Shown piece after piece: positions 11,045-23,100 of a stretch of DNA of 64,000 bases. The notes under the pieces were generated by a model that was not told the DNA's origin, searched no databases, and saw nothing but the letters and a program-made list of their open reading frames with translations. Every line of letters begins with the position of its first letter. Position 1 is the stretch's first letter. The stretch is from the NCBI GenBank assembly GCA_030435675.1, contig CM059625.1, positions 2,852,001-2,916,000 of the forward strand, written 5' to 3'. The translations under genes were made by a program, and so were the position numbers. This DNA is from Steinernema hermaphroditum. Its lineage: Eukaryota; Nematoda; Chromadorea; Rhabditida; Steinernematidae.

Positions 11045-14000
11045 ATGGCCGAAACGACTCCAGAAGACTTAGAACTTGAGAGACTATCGGTATCCGATGC
11101 GACCGCGGTGAGTTGTCTCCCATTTTAACTGACTTTCTGTTGTTTGCAGAAGAAGGATCCACCCCCGGAGAGCTCGTTCCAGCAACACGTCAGAGTGCTC
11201 ACGTCATTTTTGGAGATCTGCATTAGTGAAGGAGCTAAGGCCTTCCGCTATGACGTTCAGATATGCTCCACCAAAACAGGCAAGCCGTTAACGAAGGGAC
11301 CAGCCGATGAGTGGGTGTACCCTAGAGCTTCAAATCTCTCTTTTGATATGTTTTAGCGGTCATCGGGCGATGCGCAAAGAGGTCTGCTATGACCTGCTGT
11401 ACTCGGCTCTTCTAAAGTCGAATGGCTTCGGAACCGGGCAGGGATATCGTCTTCCTCTCGTTTACAATAGGGAGAACGTGCTGTTCTTTGCTCAGCCACT
11501 ACCAGAAGAATGCGTGAGTTTATGAACGATGCGCTCCCTCAAAATGTCCTTGTAGATTAATATTGATCTCGACACGGACGAAGACTTCCGCGATGTGTCC
11601 AAATATGTCCACTGTTTAATAGATTCCGATGATAGTGTCAGGGTTTCGATCTCTAAACTGATCTCTAAAGATGAAAGTGTGATTGATCTCCATCAGTTGG
11701 TATTCGAACTGCCATCCGTAAACGACGAAGCTGCGTCCAGCCCAAGTCGACGTTTCACGATGTTTTTAGAACTCCTTACAACAGCACCTTCTTTGTACAA
11801 GTAAGCTTTGTTATGTTACGCAAGCAATCGGTAGATTGCAGTGGAACCCATACGTCCTTCGGTCCGTCCCTGTTCGAGAAGATGAACGAACTGGACATGG
11901 GCAATGGAAAGCACATGCTTCGGGGACTCAAGAAAGGCGTCAGCATCGTCGAGAAGGACGGTATCCCTTATCCGGCGATGGTCGTCGACGCCAAAACCTC
12001 AGCATTCTTCAAAGAGCAGCGTCTGATGGATTCGTTTAAAGAGTTCGGTCATGAACCATGTCCTGCGCTCGACGATCACACACAATGGAAGAAAATTGAG
12101 TCTCTTTTCAAAGGTATTTCAGTAGAGCGCGCGGGGATATCTCACGTCTTTTATTGTTCAGATGTGCGCGTTGTCGTACTAGGAAAAGCGTCGAATCCGG
12201 GCAGGAAAAGATTGACTTTTTTGATCGACGGAATAACCATGCAGCCGGCCGAACGGCTCACAATGACGACAAGGGACTTCCACGGAAACGTAGTGCAATA
12301 TTTCGAGCAGAAAAAGGGGGTTACTTTGCAGTAAGTGATGTTTGATTTTCCGTGATATAAGGATGTAAACATAGGTACCCTTATCTGCCTTGTGTGGAAT
12401 ACAAGACCCTCGATGGAAGAACTGAAGTGAAGCATGTTTATCCGCTTGAGTTGCTCTATGTGGTTGCCGGTCAGAAGGTTCCCTTGGAGAAAGCGGATCA
12501 GGAGCATACGATGATTCTACAAAAGAAAAGCTCTGTGCCTCCCAACGACCGTTTCAAAATGATCAACGACCAACTCGAAAAAATTGGACTGTTTTCCGCG
12601 AAGGACCACTTACTGAAAGCGTTTGGCGTCAGCATTGGAGATTACATCAGCGTGAGGGGAACTATTCTTAGGATAATGTTGCATCAGGATTTTAGACCAA
12701 AGCCGGCATCCGAGTTGCACCCAAAATCGAAGTAGCCGGAGGAAAGCAGGTCAGAATCGATCAAGACAGTGCGAGTTGGAAAAATGCTACAAAACTTGGG
12801 TACCGCTGTCCAGTTGAAATCAAAAAGTGGGTGGTGCTTCACAGCTGCCCAGATGGAGATGTTCCTGCTATTCAGTAAGATAATAGCTTTACAGCTGCTT
12901 CAGAAATGTACGTTCCTAGGAGCTTTGTGCGCAAAATGGTAGATGTAGCAATGCGACGTGGAGTTCGTATGGAAACGCCCCAAATTCTGAACGTGAAACA
13001 ATTTGGAGGCACTCTTATAAACGCCTTTGAAGCTTTGTCCACGAACCCCCCACATTTTGTCATGTACATCGGGGTGTTTGGAAAGAATGAGAAGTCGAGG
13101 GAGGACAAAGATCTTTCCCATGGTAAGGAGGTGTGTTCTTAATATTTGCAACGTCATTTGTGGTGATTTTAGATATGCTGAAGGTTTGTGAGCAGCACTA
13201 TGGAATCCTTACTCAGCATGTTAGCAAGAAACGCATGCAAGACGTTGTTAACTTTAACAAACTGAGCGTTCTTGACAACATTATCCACAAAACGAACATG
13301 AAAATGGGTGGACTCAATGTGATTCCCAGAGTCGAACAGCTGGGGTAAGCCACTGAACGCGACATTTGAAGCTGCATGAAGCTACTTTCTAGAAAACGAA
13401 TGGAACTAGACTCAGGGAACTTCTTGGTTATCGCCTACGATGTTTGCCATCCACCTGCAGTCAGTGCTCAGCAGCGCCGATTGGTTAAGTCAGTCGACCC
13501 TTCACTATCCTCATTCGATCCTTCGGTTGTCGGAGTCAGAAGCCTCCTCACATCTGCTAACATACTGATCTCCGCTGTGTTGTAGATCGTCGCAAATTGC
13601 GTTGAGCATCCGCACGCCTTCATCGGCGACTTTCACTACCAAGCCGCTAAGCAGGAAGAGGTCGAAGAAAGTCTCCTTGTGGCGAGAACGAAGTGGATCT
13701 TCCGAAATTTGGAGGCCTCGAAGGGGCGGCAATCTCGACCGAAACACGTTATTGTTCTTCGCGATGGAGTGAGCGAGGGCCAGTATCGGATGGTGAGTAT
13801 TTCCCTGGATTACGGTAGTCCATTGTCATGTTGCAGGCGATGGCGTATGAATTAGAGGCGATTCGTCGAGCTGTCCAGGAGATCGACCCATCCTACACTC
13901 CAACATTTACCCTCGTGATTTGCACAAAACGTCATAATAAGCGTTTCTTCAACATGGCCAACGGTCCCGCGACGAACACGAAGCCCGGAACTGTCGTTGA

Positions 14001-14439
14001 TAGAGATGTGACCAGGTCGGGCGTCACTCAATTCTTCATGCAATCGCACTTCCCCCTCATTGTAAGTAGTGACCGTAGTGCTATATCTTCAAAAGTTACG
14101 ACCACTGTCTGATAATGTGGATTCCAGGGAACGGCGAAGATGCCGCAATACGATGTGCTCATTGATGAGGCAAACTTCTCGATGGACGAAATCGAATCGT
14201 TCGTGAATTGTATGTGTCACTCGCATCAGATCGTCGAGTCAGCAGTTTCCATCCCGGAACCCGTGTATGCTTCTGACGAAATGGCAAAACGAGGATGGAA
14301 CAACTTCATGGAAACGAGGAGAAGTTTCCCCGAAACGATCCCGATCAATCCTGATACCAAACTGGTCGACTTTGAAGAACTCACTAAACGCCTCGGTTAC
14401 TGGCATACTCAACTCGACGGTGTCAGGTTCAACGCGTGA
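11045..14439 (+). CDS. Argonaute (PAZ-MID-PIWI), WAGO-like, with one in-frame TAA
   Basis: Guide-RNA-binding silencing protein. Exons: 11045-11107, 11150-11310, 11357-11513, 11556-11800, 11842-12113, 12162-12330, 12375-12651, 12696-13122, 13173-13344, 13393-13534, 13586-13792, 13837-14061, 14128-14439. Phases agree throughout, giving about 942 codons. PAZ lies near residues 235-400 (VVQYFEQKKGVTLQYPYLPC, then PLELLYVVAGQ). MID follows (EIKKWVVLHSC). PIWI contains ITQ-type ILTQHVSKKRM, NIIHKTNMKMGGLN, YDVCHP (Asp ~664), KQEE (Glu ~719) and LRDGVSEGQY (Asp ~755). The fourth catalytic position, normally His in YYAH-type motifs, reads VYASDEMAKRG, so Ser or Asp replaces His. That makes slicing doubtful and fits secondary-siRNA Argonautes. 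Codon 12876-12878 is TAA inside otherwise intact coding sequence. An acceptor-like site ends at 11040. Confidence 0.9.
12876..12878 (+). other. In-frame TAA within the Argonaute MID region
   Basis: The frame reads straight through ...GDVPAIQ-stop-DNSFTAASEMYVPRSF..., and both sides look like good MID-domain sequence. The only nearby splice pair (donor 12875, acceptor ending 12903) would give a 29-base intron, which breaks phase. I found no other GT/AG pair that removes the TAA, keeps frame and keeps the conserved Trp-containing motif. It could be a sequencing or assembly error, a null allele, or readthrough. Confidence 0.75.
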
Positions 14440-14443
14440 GGAC
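14436..14443. repeat. hAT target-site duplication, left copy
   Basis: GTGAGGAC, identical to 14967-14974. It includes the TGA stop codon (14437-14439) of the Argonaute. Confidence 0.93.
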
Positions 14444-14966
14444 CAGGGCTGTGCGAGTTTTGAATTTTGAGTTTTGGGGTTTTGAGGCTTTTTTTGGGTT
14501 TTGAGTTTTGAGTTTTTGGCAAAACTCGACTCAGTTATGAAATTTGAAGTTATGAAATCCCAGTTTGGGGAAATGTTTTCGCATATTTCCATTCACCTTG
14601 CTGTATTCCACTGTTCGCCGTGAGCTAGCGCTATGGAACTGTCTGTTTACGATGATTACTTCGCGACTGATGTTGCGAAAGGCACAGTGAAGTGCAGAAC
14701 TTGTAAACAAGAGGTTTCGCGAAAGAACGGTGCTGCAACAAGCCTCATCAAGCATCATGGCACAGTGAATCATGGCCAGCCGAAGCGCCATCATGAAGGA
14801 TTATATGAGCAGCTACAGCTTCCAGCGTTATTTGTTAAAGTTGTTCCAGAATTACTTTTGAGTTTTGGTTTTGAGTTTCGAGTTTTGAGTTTCGAGTTTT
14901 GAGTTTTGAGGTCGTCAAAAAAGTTTTGAGTTTTGACTTTCGAGTTTTGAGTTTCGCACAGCCCTG
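14444..14966. mobile_element. Non-autonomous hAT-type transposon with BED-finger remnant
   Basis: The terminal inverted repeats are CAGGGCTGTGCGA (14444) and TCGCACAGCCCTG (ending 14966), typical of hAT elements. The 8-bp direct repeats GTGAGGAC at 14436-14443 and 14967-14974 are a perfect target-site duplication of hAT length. Both subterminal regions are packed with TTTTGAG-type repeats. The interior holds a short frame with a BED-like zinc finger but no catalytic transposase domain, so the element would depend on transposase supplied elsewhere. It sits exactly at the Argonaute stop codon, which lies within the left target duplication. Confidence 0.93.
14633..14902 (+). pseudogene. Truncated hAT transposase fragment (BED zinc finger)
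   Basis: An 89-codon frame starts MELSVYDDYFATDVAKG and has a Cys-x2-Cys pair (KCRTCKQ) followed by LIKHHGTVNH, the Cys/His arrangement of BED zinc fingers at the N-terminus of hAT transposases. After about 60 residues it runs into the TTTTGAG subterminal repeat and ends, so the dimerisation and RNase-H-like catalytic parts are missing. It is best read as the leftover 5' coding end of a parent transposase kept inside a deletion derivative. Confidence 0.7.
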
Positions 14967-14974
14967 GTGAGGAC
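14967..14974. repeat. hAT target-site duplication, right copy
   Basis: GTGAGGAC immediately after the right inverted repeat, identical to the left copy at 14436-14443. Confidence 0.93.
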
Positions 14975-17900
14975 ATAACATATTCTGTTGTCATTGTTGT
15001 AAATAGAACACGTACCCTGTAAGTCAGGTCAACTCCATCGATTCGTCCCCTTCTTTAGGCTCTCATATGTAGAAATGACGAGAGCATTGCTTGTGATAGT
15101 GTATATGTATGTAGTACGAAGTATTTTTTGAAAGCTTTAAACATGTAAGTGTCTGAATATCTTGATTCTCAAGTGTATATTGTCCCCCTGTCTATGACCC
15201 AATCATAATGTACATTCCCAACTGTCAACTCACTGGTGGTTACATCCTTGCACATATCTCTTCATTGTTCTCTAATAATTGAATGACTTGCTTCCCAGTG
15301 ATGATAATTCTATCATAAACGCTTGAAAGTAAGCAATTCTATGTGTAACCAATCACTTAAAATCCTACAAATGTGAATTGTGGTCGGAATTGCGGACAGT
15401 TGTTGCACAATAAGAGCTCAACCTTCTACATGTGCAAATAGTCCACATGGATGTGACTACTTCGGTCGGTGCGCTATCCATTATGACGAACACCGGTGAC
15501 GCCCAAGTAGGATCTAATCATTAGTGAAACATGCTAAGCCGTATTGCGCAAAACGCGTACTAGCGTCGCCTACTCCATTCGCTGATTTTCGCGCTGTTGT
15601 GGCCGCACATCCTCTTCGTTGTCTCCACCGAAACGTAGCAGGTAGACTTGGGATGTTTAGTACATTGCGGCTATTTACTTGTACTAGATGTCTCACGTCT
15701 GCCTGATACAGTCGTATTACCAACCTTGTATGATTTCGTCGTGAGGTCAAGCTCAACAGCTCAGGGATGGGATTTCATACGTAACGATTGTATTTTCGAT
15801 ATTTTGGGTTGGGTTATTTATTGCCTTTTAGACTTACGTTCCAAGTTACAGAACTTCATACGATTTCGTACAAACGTAGTGTTTCAATGACCTGGACACG
15901 TCATTTTCTGGGCGAACTTTGCACTGTGTGCGTGAGCGAGCGCTAAAAAATCTTATTTTGATGTAACCTGAAAGCCGATAAAACGAACACAATGAGGAAC
16001 CGGGACATTGCGGCGGCGTAAGGGCCAACAAAAGAAATCACACTATATGCCAACGAAATTTGAGAGTACCGGCTAAGACTCATGTGTTTGGGCATAATAT
16101 TTTTGGGAAACTTTTTATTTCGCCTGTCAACATAAGAACTTAGAACTTGGGAGCTTCGCTGTACGAAGGAAAGTGCCTCACTTAGTCCACAAATCGCAGC
16201 AATTTGAAGAGAGACGGGCTCAGATCTCACTGCTTCTGCCTGGAGTCCTTAATAGATTTTAGATTTTTTTTTTCCATTCAGGAACACTTCCACGTTATTA
16301 TACCATAGCTTAGGCAATACTCGTTGGTGTGTAGTGGTGAGGTAATTTGGAAGGTTTGGAAGGGACGACTTTTTTGGACCCATAAAAAGCGGCGGTACCA
16401 CTCACACACTGATAAGACTCAGACAACGACGTGCGGTCATAAAAAATCAATCCTCCTTGTGTTTTATCAACGAAAAAACCATGATATAGGGTCCGTAAGT
16501 TCAGTGCGCTGTGGTCTTTTTAAGATAGGGTGACGGGCCAGAAGTGGCAGTTGAGGAAGGCTGGTAGCAGAAACGATGGTACTGATATTTGATTGTGTGA
16601 GTTGTATACTTGTCAAGCGCTTTACATAAACATTGTTTCAGAGATTCATCGAAGTTCGTCTGTTCTGTGAGATCTTGTATATCAAAGTCAGAAAAGGTAA
16701 TGCACTCAATGCTGGATGTATGGTCATTGCTCCCAGCGCAGAGCCAGTTCAGAGCACACTAGGTGACTTACTCCGTTACTGCAGGCTGTGCAGTGCGGCA
16801 TTCAGGCGGGTTTTCGCAGTTCGACTTTTTGGCACAATCATAACGAAGTCAATTTCGATGTAGGTCACGACGGGTAGCTTACTAACAACATGAATCATTG
16901 CTTAATGATTTCTGAGTAGCCCCATTTCCACCGTCACTCGGAAATTCCTACGCATAGAGTCGGTATTAGCTTCGTCTTTGCACGAAAGCAAAACAACCTC
17001 GGTTTTGTTGATGGTCAAATAGAAAACTTCCTCTGCTTCCGGAAGGTGTTCAGCTTTCTTACTACTCAGCCGCAATAACGGTGTAAAATAAGAACTTATT
17101 TTGTATTCTTTCATATTTTTAAGCGCAAATCAACATTGCAACTGTGTGTATGGGGATACCTGCTGGCAACGCGCCGCTATCGTCAGATTTTTGCTATTGG
17201 ACCTAGTGATAAGCTGATAAGCTCATTTGGTTACCTTTAGGCAGGTTCAGTATTCTGGGTTGATTCTACGGTTTCTGCGTTCCCCTTTGCAGTATACAGA
17301 GAAGGCGAAGTGCCACTTGTCCTGTAATATGACTGCTTTTCTTCGTCTGTTCCTTCCTACGGCTTTTGAGGTGACCCTGGGGCAGTGATGAGAAACGAGT
17401 CTGAAATCCAAACGAGTTCGAGTCCGGACTCGTTCCCATCTCTGCCCTGGGCCACCAGGGCAAATAGAAATGAACTGCATTTTTCGGTAATTTCGATAGG
17501 AATCACGCCCAATTGTGATCTATGTCACTGCTGCTGAATGAAGCATTTCACCACTTCCTGTCTTACCATTCCGGGAATCGAAAAATGTAGTCCAACCACT
17601 TGGCTTTCGCACACCGCGCATGACCTTGAGAACTTGAATCTCACTAATTGCCATGCAAAACGTAAACAATTTCGCTTAATTGATTTCGCCTCTTGCGACA
17701 CGCTGTATCACGCGCTAAGCGTTGCTAATCCCCACCTAGTACGATCGTCTCTCTGCGCAGCTCGGACGCGGAACACATTGCTTCCTTGATGGCAGGCAGT
17801 CTAAGTTGACGACGGATAAGGATGTGCCACCGGCGTTCGTCGCTCCATTTGTAAATTATTTCGCCTTTAGCGCTGTTTCGCAGAAAACCAGCCCACGCTT

Positions 17901-19590
17901 TATGTGAGCTCGTAAGCTTAAAGCATGCCCGACTGGTTTTCTATGAATCAAGTGCTGTGTCTAACTCGCCTTCGAGTAGAAGCCGCCTTTGCTGAGCGAC
18001 ATGTATTAAGTCTACTTTCACAAGGTTTGAGTTTCACAGCAGTTCAAGATGCTTGAAAAACGACCTGGTAGCAACGCAAGTGGTATGTACGGCAACCATT
18101 TTTTTTGCCGACCAACAATTGTGATCAGAGATGCCGACTGAGCCGGAGCCGAGCCAAAGACGACTCAGAGTGCGAAATTTCATCGTGTGGACATGAATCG
18201 TTGTGGCCACATGATGATAAGTCCGATTTTTTAGCAGCTCTTCGCACTCCGTATGCAACATATTGACCGTTTTCGAATACGCCACCACTGGCCATCTCAT
18301 TAGAGTTATGCAGGCGTTGCAAAGACTTCATAATTTGTGTCCCACAGCGATTAGTTGATCCACCATAAGCTTGACTTCTGTTTTCGTTACGGTTTGTGTT
18401 TTATTTACCCATAAATTTATACTCATACTTCTACCACTGAACCACCGATGCTGGTTGAGCGACAATTGGCGATAGGAGGCTATACAAAAAAGGAAGAATC
18501 GAAAAACAAACAAAAAGCAACCTTTTTCTTGGTGATACGGCCACTGTGCTCAGATTTAGGCACCGCACCCGACTGGATGTACGAATGGTTAGCTCCGCTA
18601 TTTCAAGGTTTGTGGTTTGAATGTGAGTATAATACCAATAAATACTATACTCAGCTTCTTACCACAAATCTTGATTTAGCGCAGAACGTCTTGTTAACGG
18701 TAAGTACCTAAGATCGTCTATGACTGTATCGCACAGGACAACATATGTTCTGTATAGCTAATGTTGAATGTTAGTAATCGGTGTTGGAAGGTTGGCATAA
18801 TAAAGATAAAAAAAGCAATCGGTGGTTGTGCCTAGGGGTCGAGGATGTGGAAACAAGCTGCATTTTGTCTTGGCGTTCCTGTGCTATAAATCGCTTCTTC
18901 TGTCAGGCTGGTGGACCTGCACAGTATCTCCTAAATGGAAGGCACGATGAACAGTTTTATTAGACAGAACGGTGAAAGTCGTGGGATGAATCAGGTTGAA
19001 AATCTAGCAGAGTGGTTAGGATGGGATCGACCTCGTGTTCACCTGTATTATTAATCTGGTGTTCTGTCATTGGAGTCAGGCAAGGAGTATTTGCTCTTGT
19101 ATCCTCACAGTTATTATACGTGTTGCTTAACCTTCTCATTTCAATTTTTCAATTGTCATGTAGTGTAAAACCAAAGTATCGCATTTTTAAGATCGAATGC
19201 TATCGGTCTTTTGTAATCTTAAAGCCTCTAGATCTATATGGTTATAGACAGTGCTGAACGGAACAGTTTTCACTATAACCCCCAAATATTAGCTTCATGT
19301 GCGCCCCTGATGACAAAACATTCAAAGGACAAGCAAACTTCTGCGTTATACGTATGGTAATTGTACTATATGTAAGAGAAATACGTGTTCTATTTATAAA
19401 GGGATCTAACCATAAACATTGTTTTCCGATAAAAGTTCGTTCAACGCTTTACATAGATCATATGCCGCTATAAAATGATTGTCAAGTAGATGTCAAATGT
19501 CAGAAGACTACGCAGGTAATCATGTTGAAATATACCAGTTTCCGCATAGTATAGGGTAATAATCCTGACAGTTTTTACACGTTACAGGCT
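14975..19590. other. No supported gene (about 4.6 kb)
   Basis: The first few hundred bases are the 3' flank of the Argonaute, displaced by the hAT insertion. Frames at 15514-18711 are short and unrecognised. A perfect 14-base palindrome (CGAGTCCGGACTCG) lies near 17421, and a CTGAGCCGGAGCCGAGCC block near 18136; neither belongs to a feature I can name. Confidence 0.35.
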
Positions 19591-19597
19591 AGGACCA

Positions 19598-20113
19598 TGC
19601 CCCCGAAACGCAAACTCAAACCCGGATCTCGATGTCCTTCCTCTCTCTCAAAATAAGCATCTAAAAGGATTGTACGTTACGTGCACTTTCCAATCGATTC
19701 TCCGAGGAACGATGACTCAAAGCTGCGCTAAACGCAAGTGCTCCCATCGCCAAAACAACCGCTCAAAAGGGCAATCTCCAAAGCGTCGACGGGCGCGTAC
19801 AGTCATCGGAGAAGCGCGAGCAGCTAAGTGCACATGCCGATCAATGTTCGGCTAACATTTCCATCCTAACAGAATGCGTTCCTCGTTCACATTCCCTAGT
19901 GCCCTCCAAATGCAACAATTCTTGACCCCAAACAGGGCGCCACATCTAAAGGTGCTCGCGTGGGGCGCTGAGCAAACACGAAATAGCCGATCAGACATCA
20001 ATCACTGTCCAGACAACACATCTGAAATCGCGAGCTGTGAGATCAAAAAAACGATTTCGGCGTTGAGCAGATGTTTCAGTAAATTGTGTCAATGTGCAGT
20101 TTTACACAGTTGA
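19598..20113 (+). other. Cluster of short basic, GC-richer frames, possible decayed gene
   Basis: Three adjacent frames look more coding-like than their surroundings. One from 19598 starts MPPKRKLKPGSRCPSSLSK and stops. One at 19712-19855 is rich in Arg, Lys and Cys (KRKCSHRQNNRSKG, SPKRRRARTV). One at 19874-20113 is 79 codons. I found no splice arrangement joining them and recognise no family. They may be remnants of a nucleic-acid-binding or transposon protein, or chance in a GC-rich patch. Confidence 0.2.
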
Positions 20114-20114
20114 A

Positions 20115-23100
20115 GACTAAAGGAGACATGATATCAGACATGCGTTCGCAGTTGGTCTCTCAGGCGTTTCCAGATTTGTGACAGTGTTAGACTTTAAAAT
20201 AGCTTAAGATAGCTAAACAAATGGCAAATCGCTTTTCAATATTTACTCTGCCCTGCTGAGTTTTCATACAGATACCTTAGTGTTGTTTTCATTACGACTA
20301 GGCAATAGGAAATGAAAAAGCGTTGCATTCGAATTTGCAAGGAACTTTTTGTAGATTTGAGATGACCACATGATCAAGATGTGTCAGCAACGTCGTGTGT
20401 CTCGGAAAGCATTATTGCGACGTACTTTTTTCTCTGTTTTCGCCCCATAGGTTAAATGTGCCTAAAATGGATGGTCCTGTTTGTTGTGCGCACAAAACGG
20501 AAACAACCTTTGGACTGTCACCGAAATAATTTATCGTTCGCACGTTCGCAATATGTTCCGAGAGTCGGTGCGTCGACAACGAAGGTGGACGTTGAAGGAC
20601 GGACAGGAAAACGCCAACCGAGAATGCGACTGAAGCAAATCGATTACAGGTAATTGGTCAACAGCATAAAGAGGATTGTCGCCTTGTCCTATACAATACA
20701 TGTTGTAGCCCTCAATATACGTATCGAAATGTGCCTGTATTACCATGCTTTCTTTCAAGTGCCCTGTGGTTTTGATGCAGATGAAATACCTGAAGGACAG
20801 TGTTACACAAAAACACTGTGCTTATGGTCTACATGCAAAAATACGGTCAATTCTTTAGTGAGTGCCAGGCTCACTTTGAACTACTTGGAGCTTCGAAACG
20901 GACGATTAACTGAGCATAATCGAAAGCGACAAGTTGTGTAATTCCACAGGAAGGAAACCGTATTCATTCTGTCATCTTTTTAAAGAAAGAAGGTAAGTCG
21001 TATGTATTAAATATTGCAGAGCTTTTTAGAGAAACGCTTCCTTGTTTCACCGGATTTCACCCGCAATACCTGCTGTGATGGCCACTGATAAGACAACCAT
21101 TATTCCGACGTATTCCATGTGATATGCATGTGCCTAATCAGTTGAAAATGTAAGCTTTCGGCTGAACTGGTGCACTCTTTATCCACTGCATGCAGTTCTA
21201 GGATACAAAACAATATTCAGGCGGTCTCTGAATGAGCTGTGTTATTGTCGTTGGCCATGAGAAAAAAAACTATTGCGAGCTTGTTCAATTTTCGATTTTT
21301 TTATTGCGAAATTCGTTGTGTAAACTGACAGCGTGAAAATCTCTGTCACTGTTCGAAATTCGGCAATTTGTGATAGTCGTCGAGCATCATATGACTTTGC
21401 GTTGGTCACGCTGTTCCACCTGCTTTGTGCGTTTCGAAAGACGGTTTATTGTCGCGCATCAGCAAAAAAAAACGTAAACGCTTTCGCCGATCGCCTTTCA
21501 AAACATGCACATACATATGCGATGACGTGTACTCAGGCGCATTGGCCCTTTCGTTGAAGGTGGGCAGGGCGCGCGGTGTTGCCTAGTTGGGCGTGACTGT
21601 GCTCTGCTCGCGGACAATAATGAAAAACGGACAATTTGGGCGGAGTGCAGATGTATTCAGATTTGCTGGTCGTTTGTTTACGCCCCACCGTCTTCTCGCT
21701 GCGAAGGCTGCGTCGTCCAATCGCCTGATCTACAGAACGGGATATTTGTGATTGACACTGAGTTAATGGAACTTCGTTGTGTTCGAAACCGAAGTCCGTT
21801 AGTCAGCGTCGCTCACCGATATTCCCCTATCTACCAGCGTCGACGGCCATCTGACCAACATGCATATGTATGTCCACAGCTGCGGTCGGTAATGGGACTC
21901 TGCGCATCGGATCGCCCAGCGACCAACGATCAGACGATAGCGCAACATTTAGTAGCACATAGCGCTCGGAGATTAAAGACTTTGGCGCGCGATGGGAACC
22001 GGAAAAGGTCACCGTCAGTGCGAATATATCTTTGGGAGCCAATCGCGGAAGTTCCCCAGCCACAATGACTGCCACTCGCAGTTTAGGCGACCAACGATCG
22101 GTGATAGAAGGGAGACGGTGCGAAAAGACGTTTAGAGTCGACAGCGGGGGAAGACCCGAACAAAGAGAGGTCCGCTTTAGATATGATAACTGTGAGATGA
22201 ACTGTGCTTCTGCATTGGGATTGGAGGTTCTTCAATTTTATAAATGGCACTATTACTGAAAGACGAACTAGGCTATATTTTAACGGACTTTCTCGTGAGA
22301 AAATATCAAATCCCAGTCCAAACTACCTAATACCAAAGTTGAAGATATAGTTTGAGAAACCATATGTAGAATTGAGTCTATGTGGCTGCGAATAGATAGC
22401 GATTTTAAATAAAGCAATTTAAAATAGTCGGTTTCCAAACATGAAGTTGATTCGAAGAACTGTGAAAAACGCGCTTCACTCCACGAATACCTTCAGTTTT
22501 TTGAATACTTGATAGGTCGCGATTACAACGTGGAAAGAAAGGACAACTAGAAGAAAAGGACGACGCTACCATAACGGAACTACTGTGACCTAAATTTGCA
22601 TCTTAAAAATATGGCATAAAACACATTTTAATCATCAATAGCAAGTAAAACCAAGTGCATCTTTGATGACGCCGGAGTGTCTATGTGCTGGTACAGCACA
22701 AAAGGTCCAATTATCGTATTATAAAACACAAAACTAATGTATCGAAAGATGAAAATCCACGTACGCAAAGCAAAATTTGATTGATAACGTCACTTTTAGG
22801 GACAAATTCTGATCAAACTGATCTCAGAGACGGCTCAAAGAATGCCCGCATCAACATTCATGAAGGCTGGCGTGCTGATCAGAACAGTTTTCAGATCATC
22901 AATGTTGTCTGTCATCCATGGATCAATAGTGGTGAATGACGAGGTCCTAGATAAATCTATCAATTGACTCTTGTCAGCAAACTAGATTATTACGAAAAAT
23001 CATACATCGTGGAAAATATTGGCCGATCCGGAGTATTTGATTCACACTATTTACAGTTCTGTGTACATAAGAGCACCACAGACGTCATAATCTACGAACG

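Noticed and set aside
12875..12903. A 29-base intron in the Argonaute
   Set aside because: It has GTAAG and TTCAG ends but would break the reading frame, and both flanks and the enclosed bases read as one continuous MID-domain frame apart from the TAA.
17421..17434. Perfect 14-base palindrome near a GTTCGAGTCC match
   Set aside because: Considered as a tRNA T-arm, but there is no A box at the right distance and no cloverleaf.
20456..20941. Two-exon secreted protein with a cysteine-bearing second exon
   Set aside because: The only plausible donor and acceptors give a phase mismatch or immediate stop.
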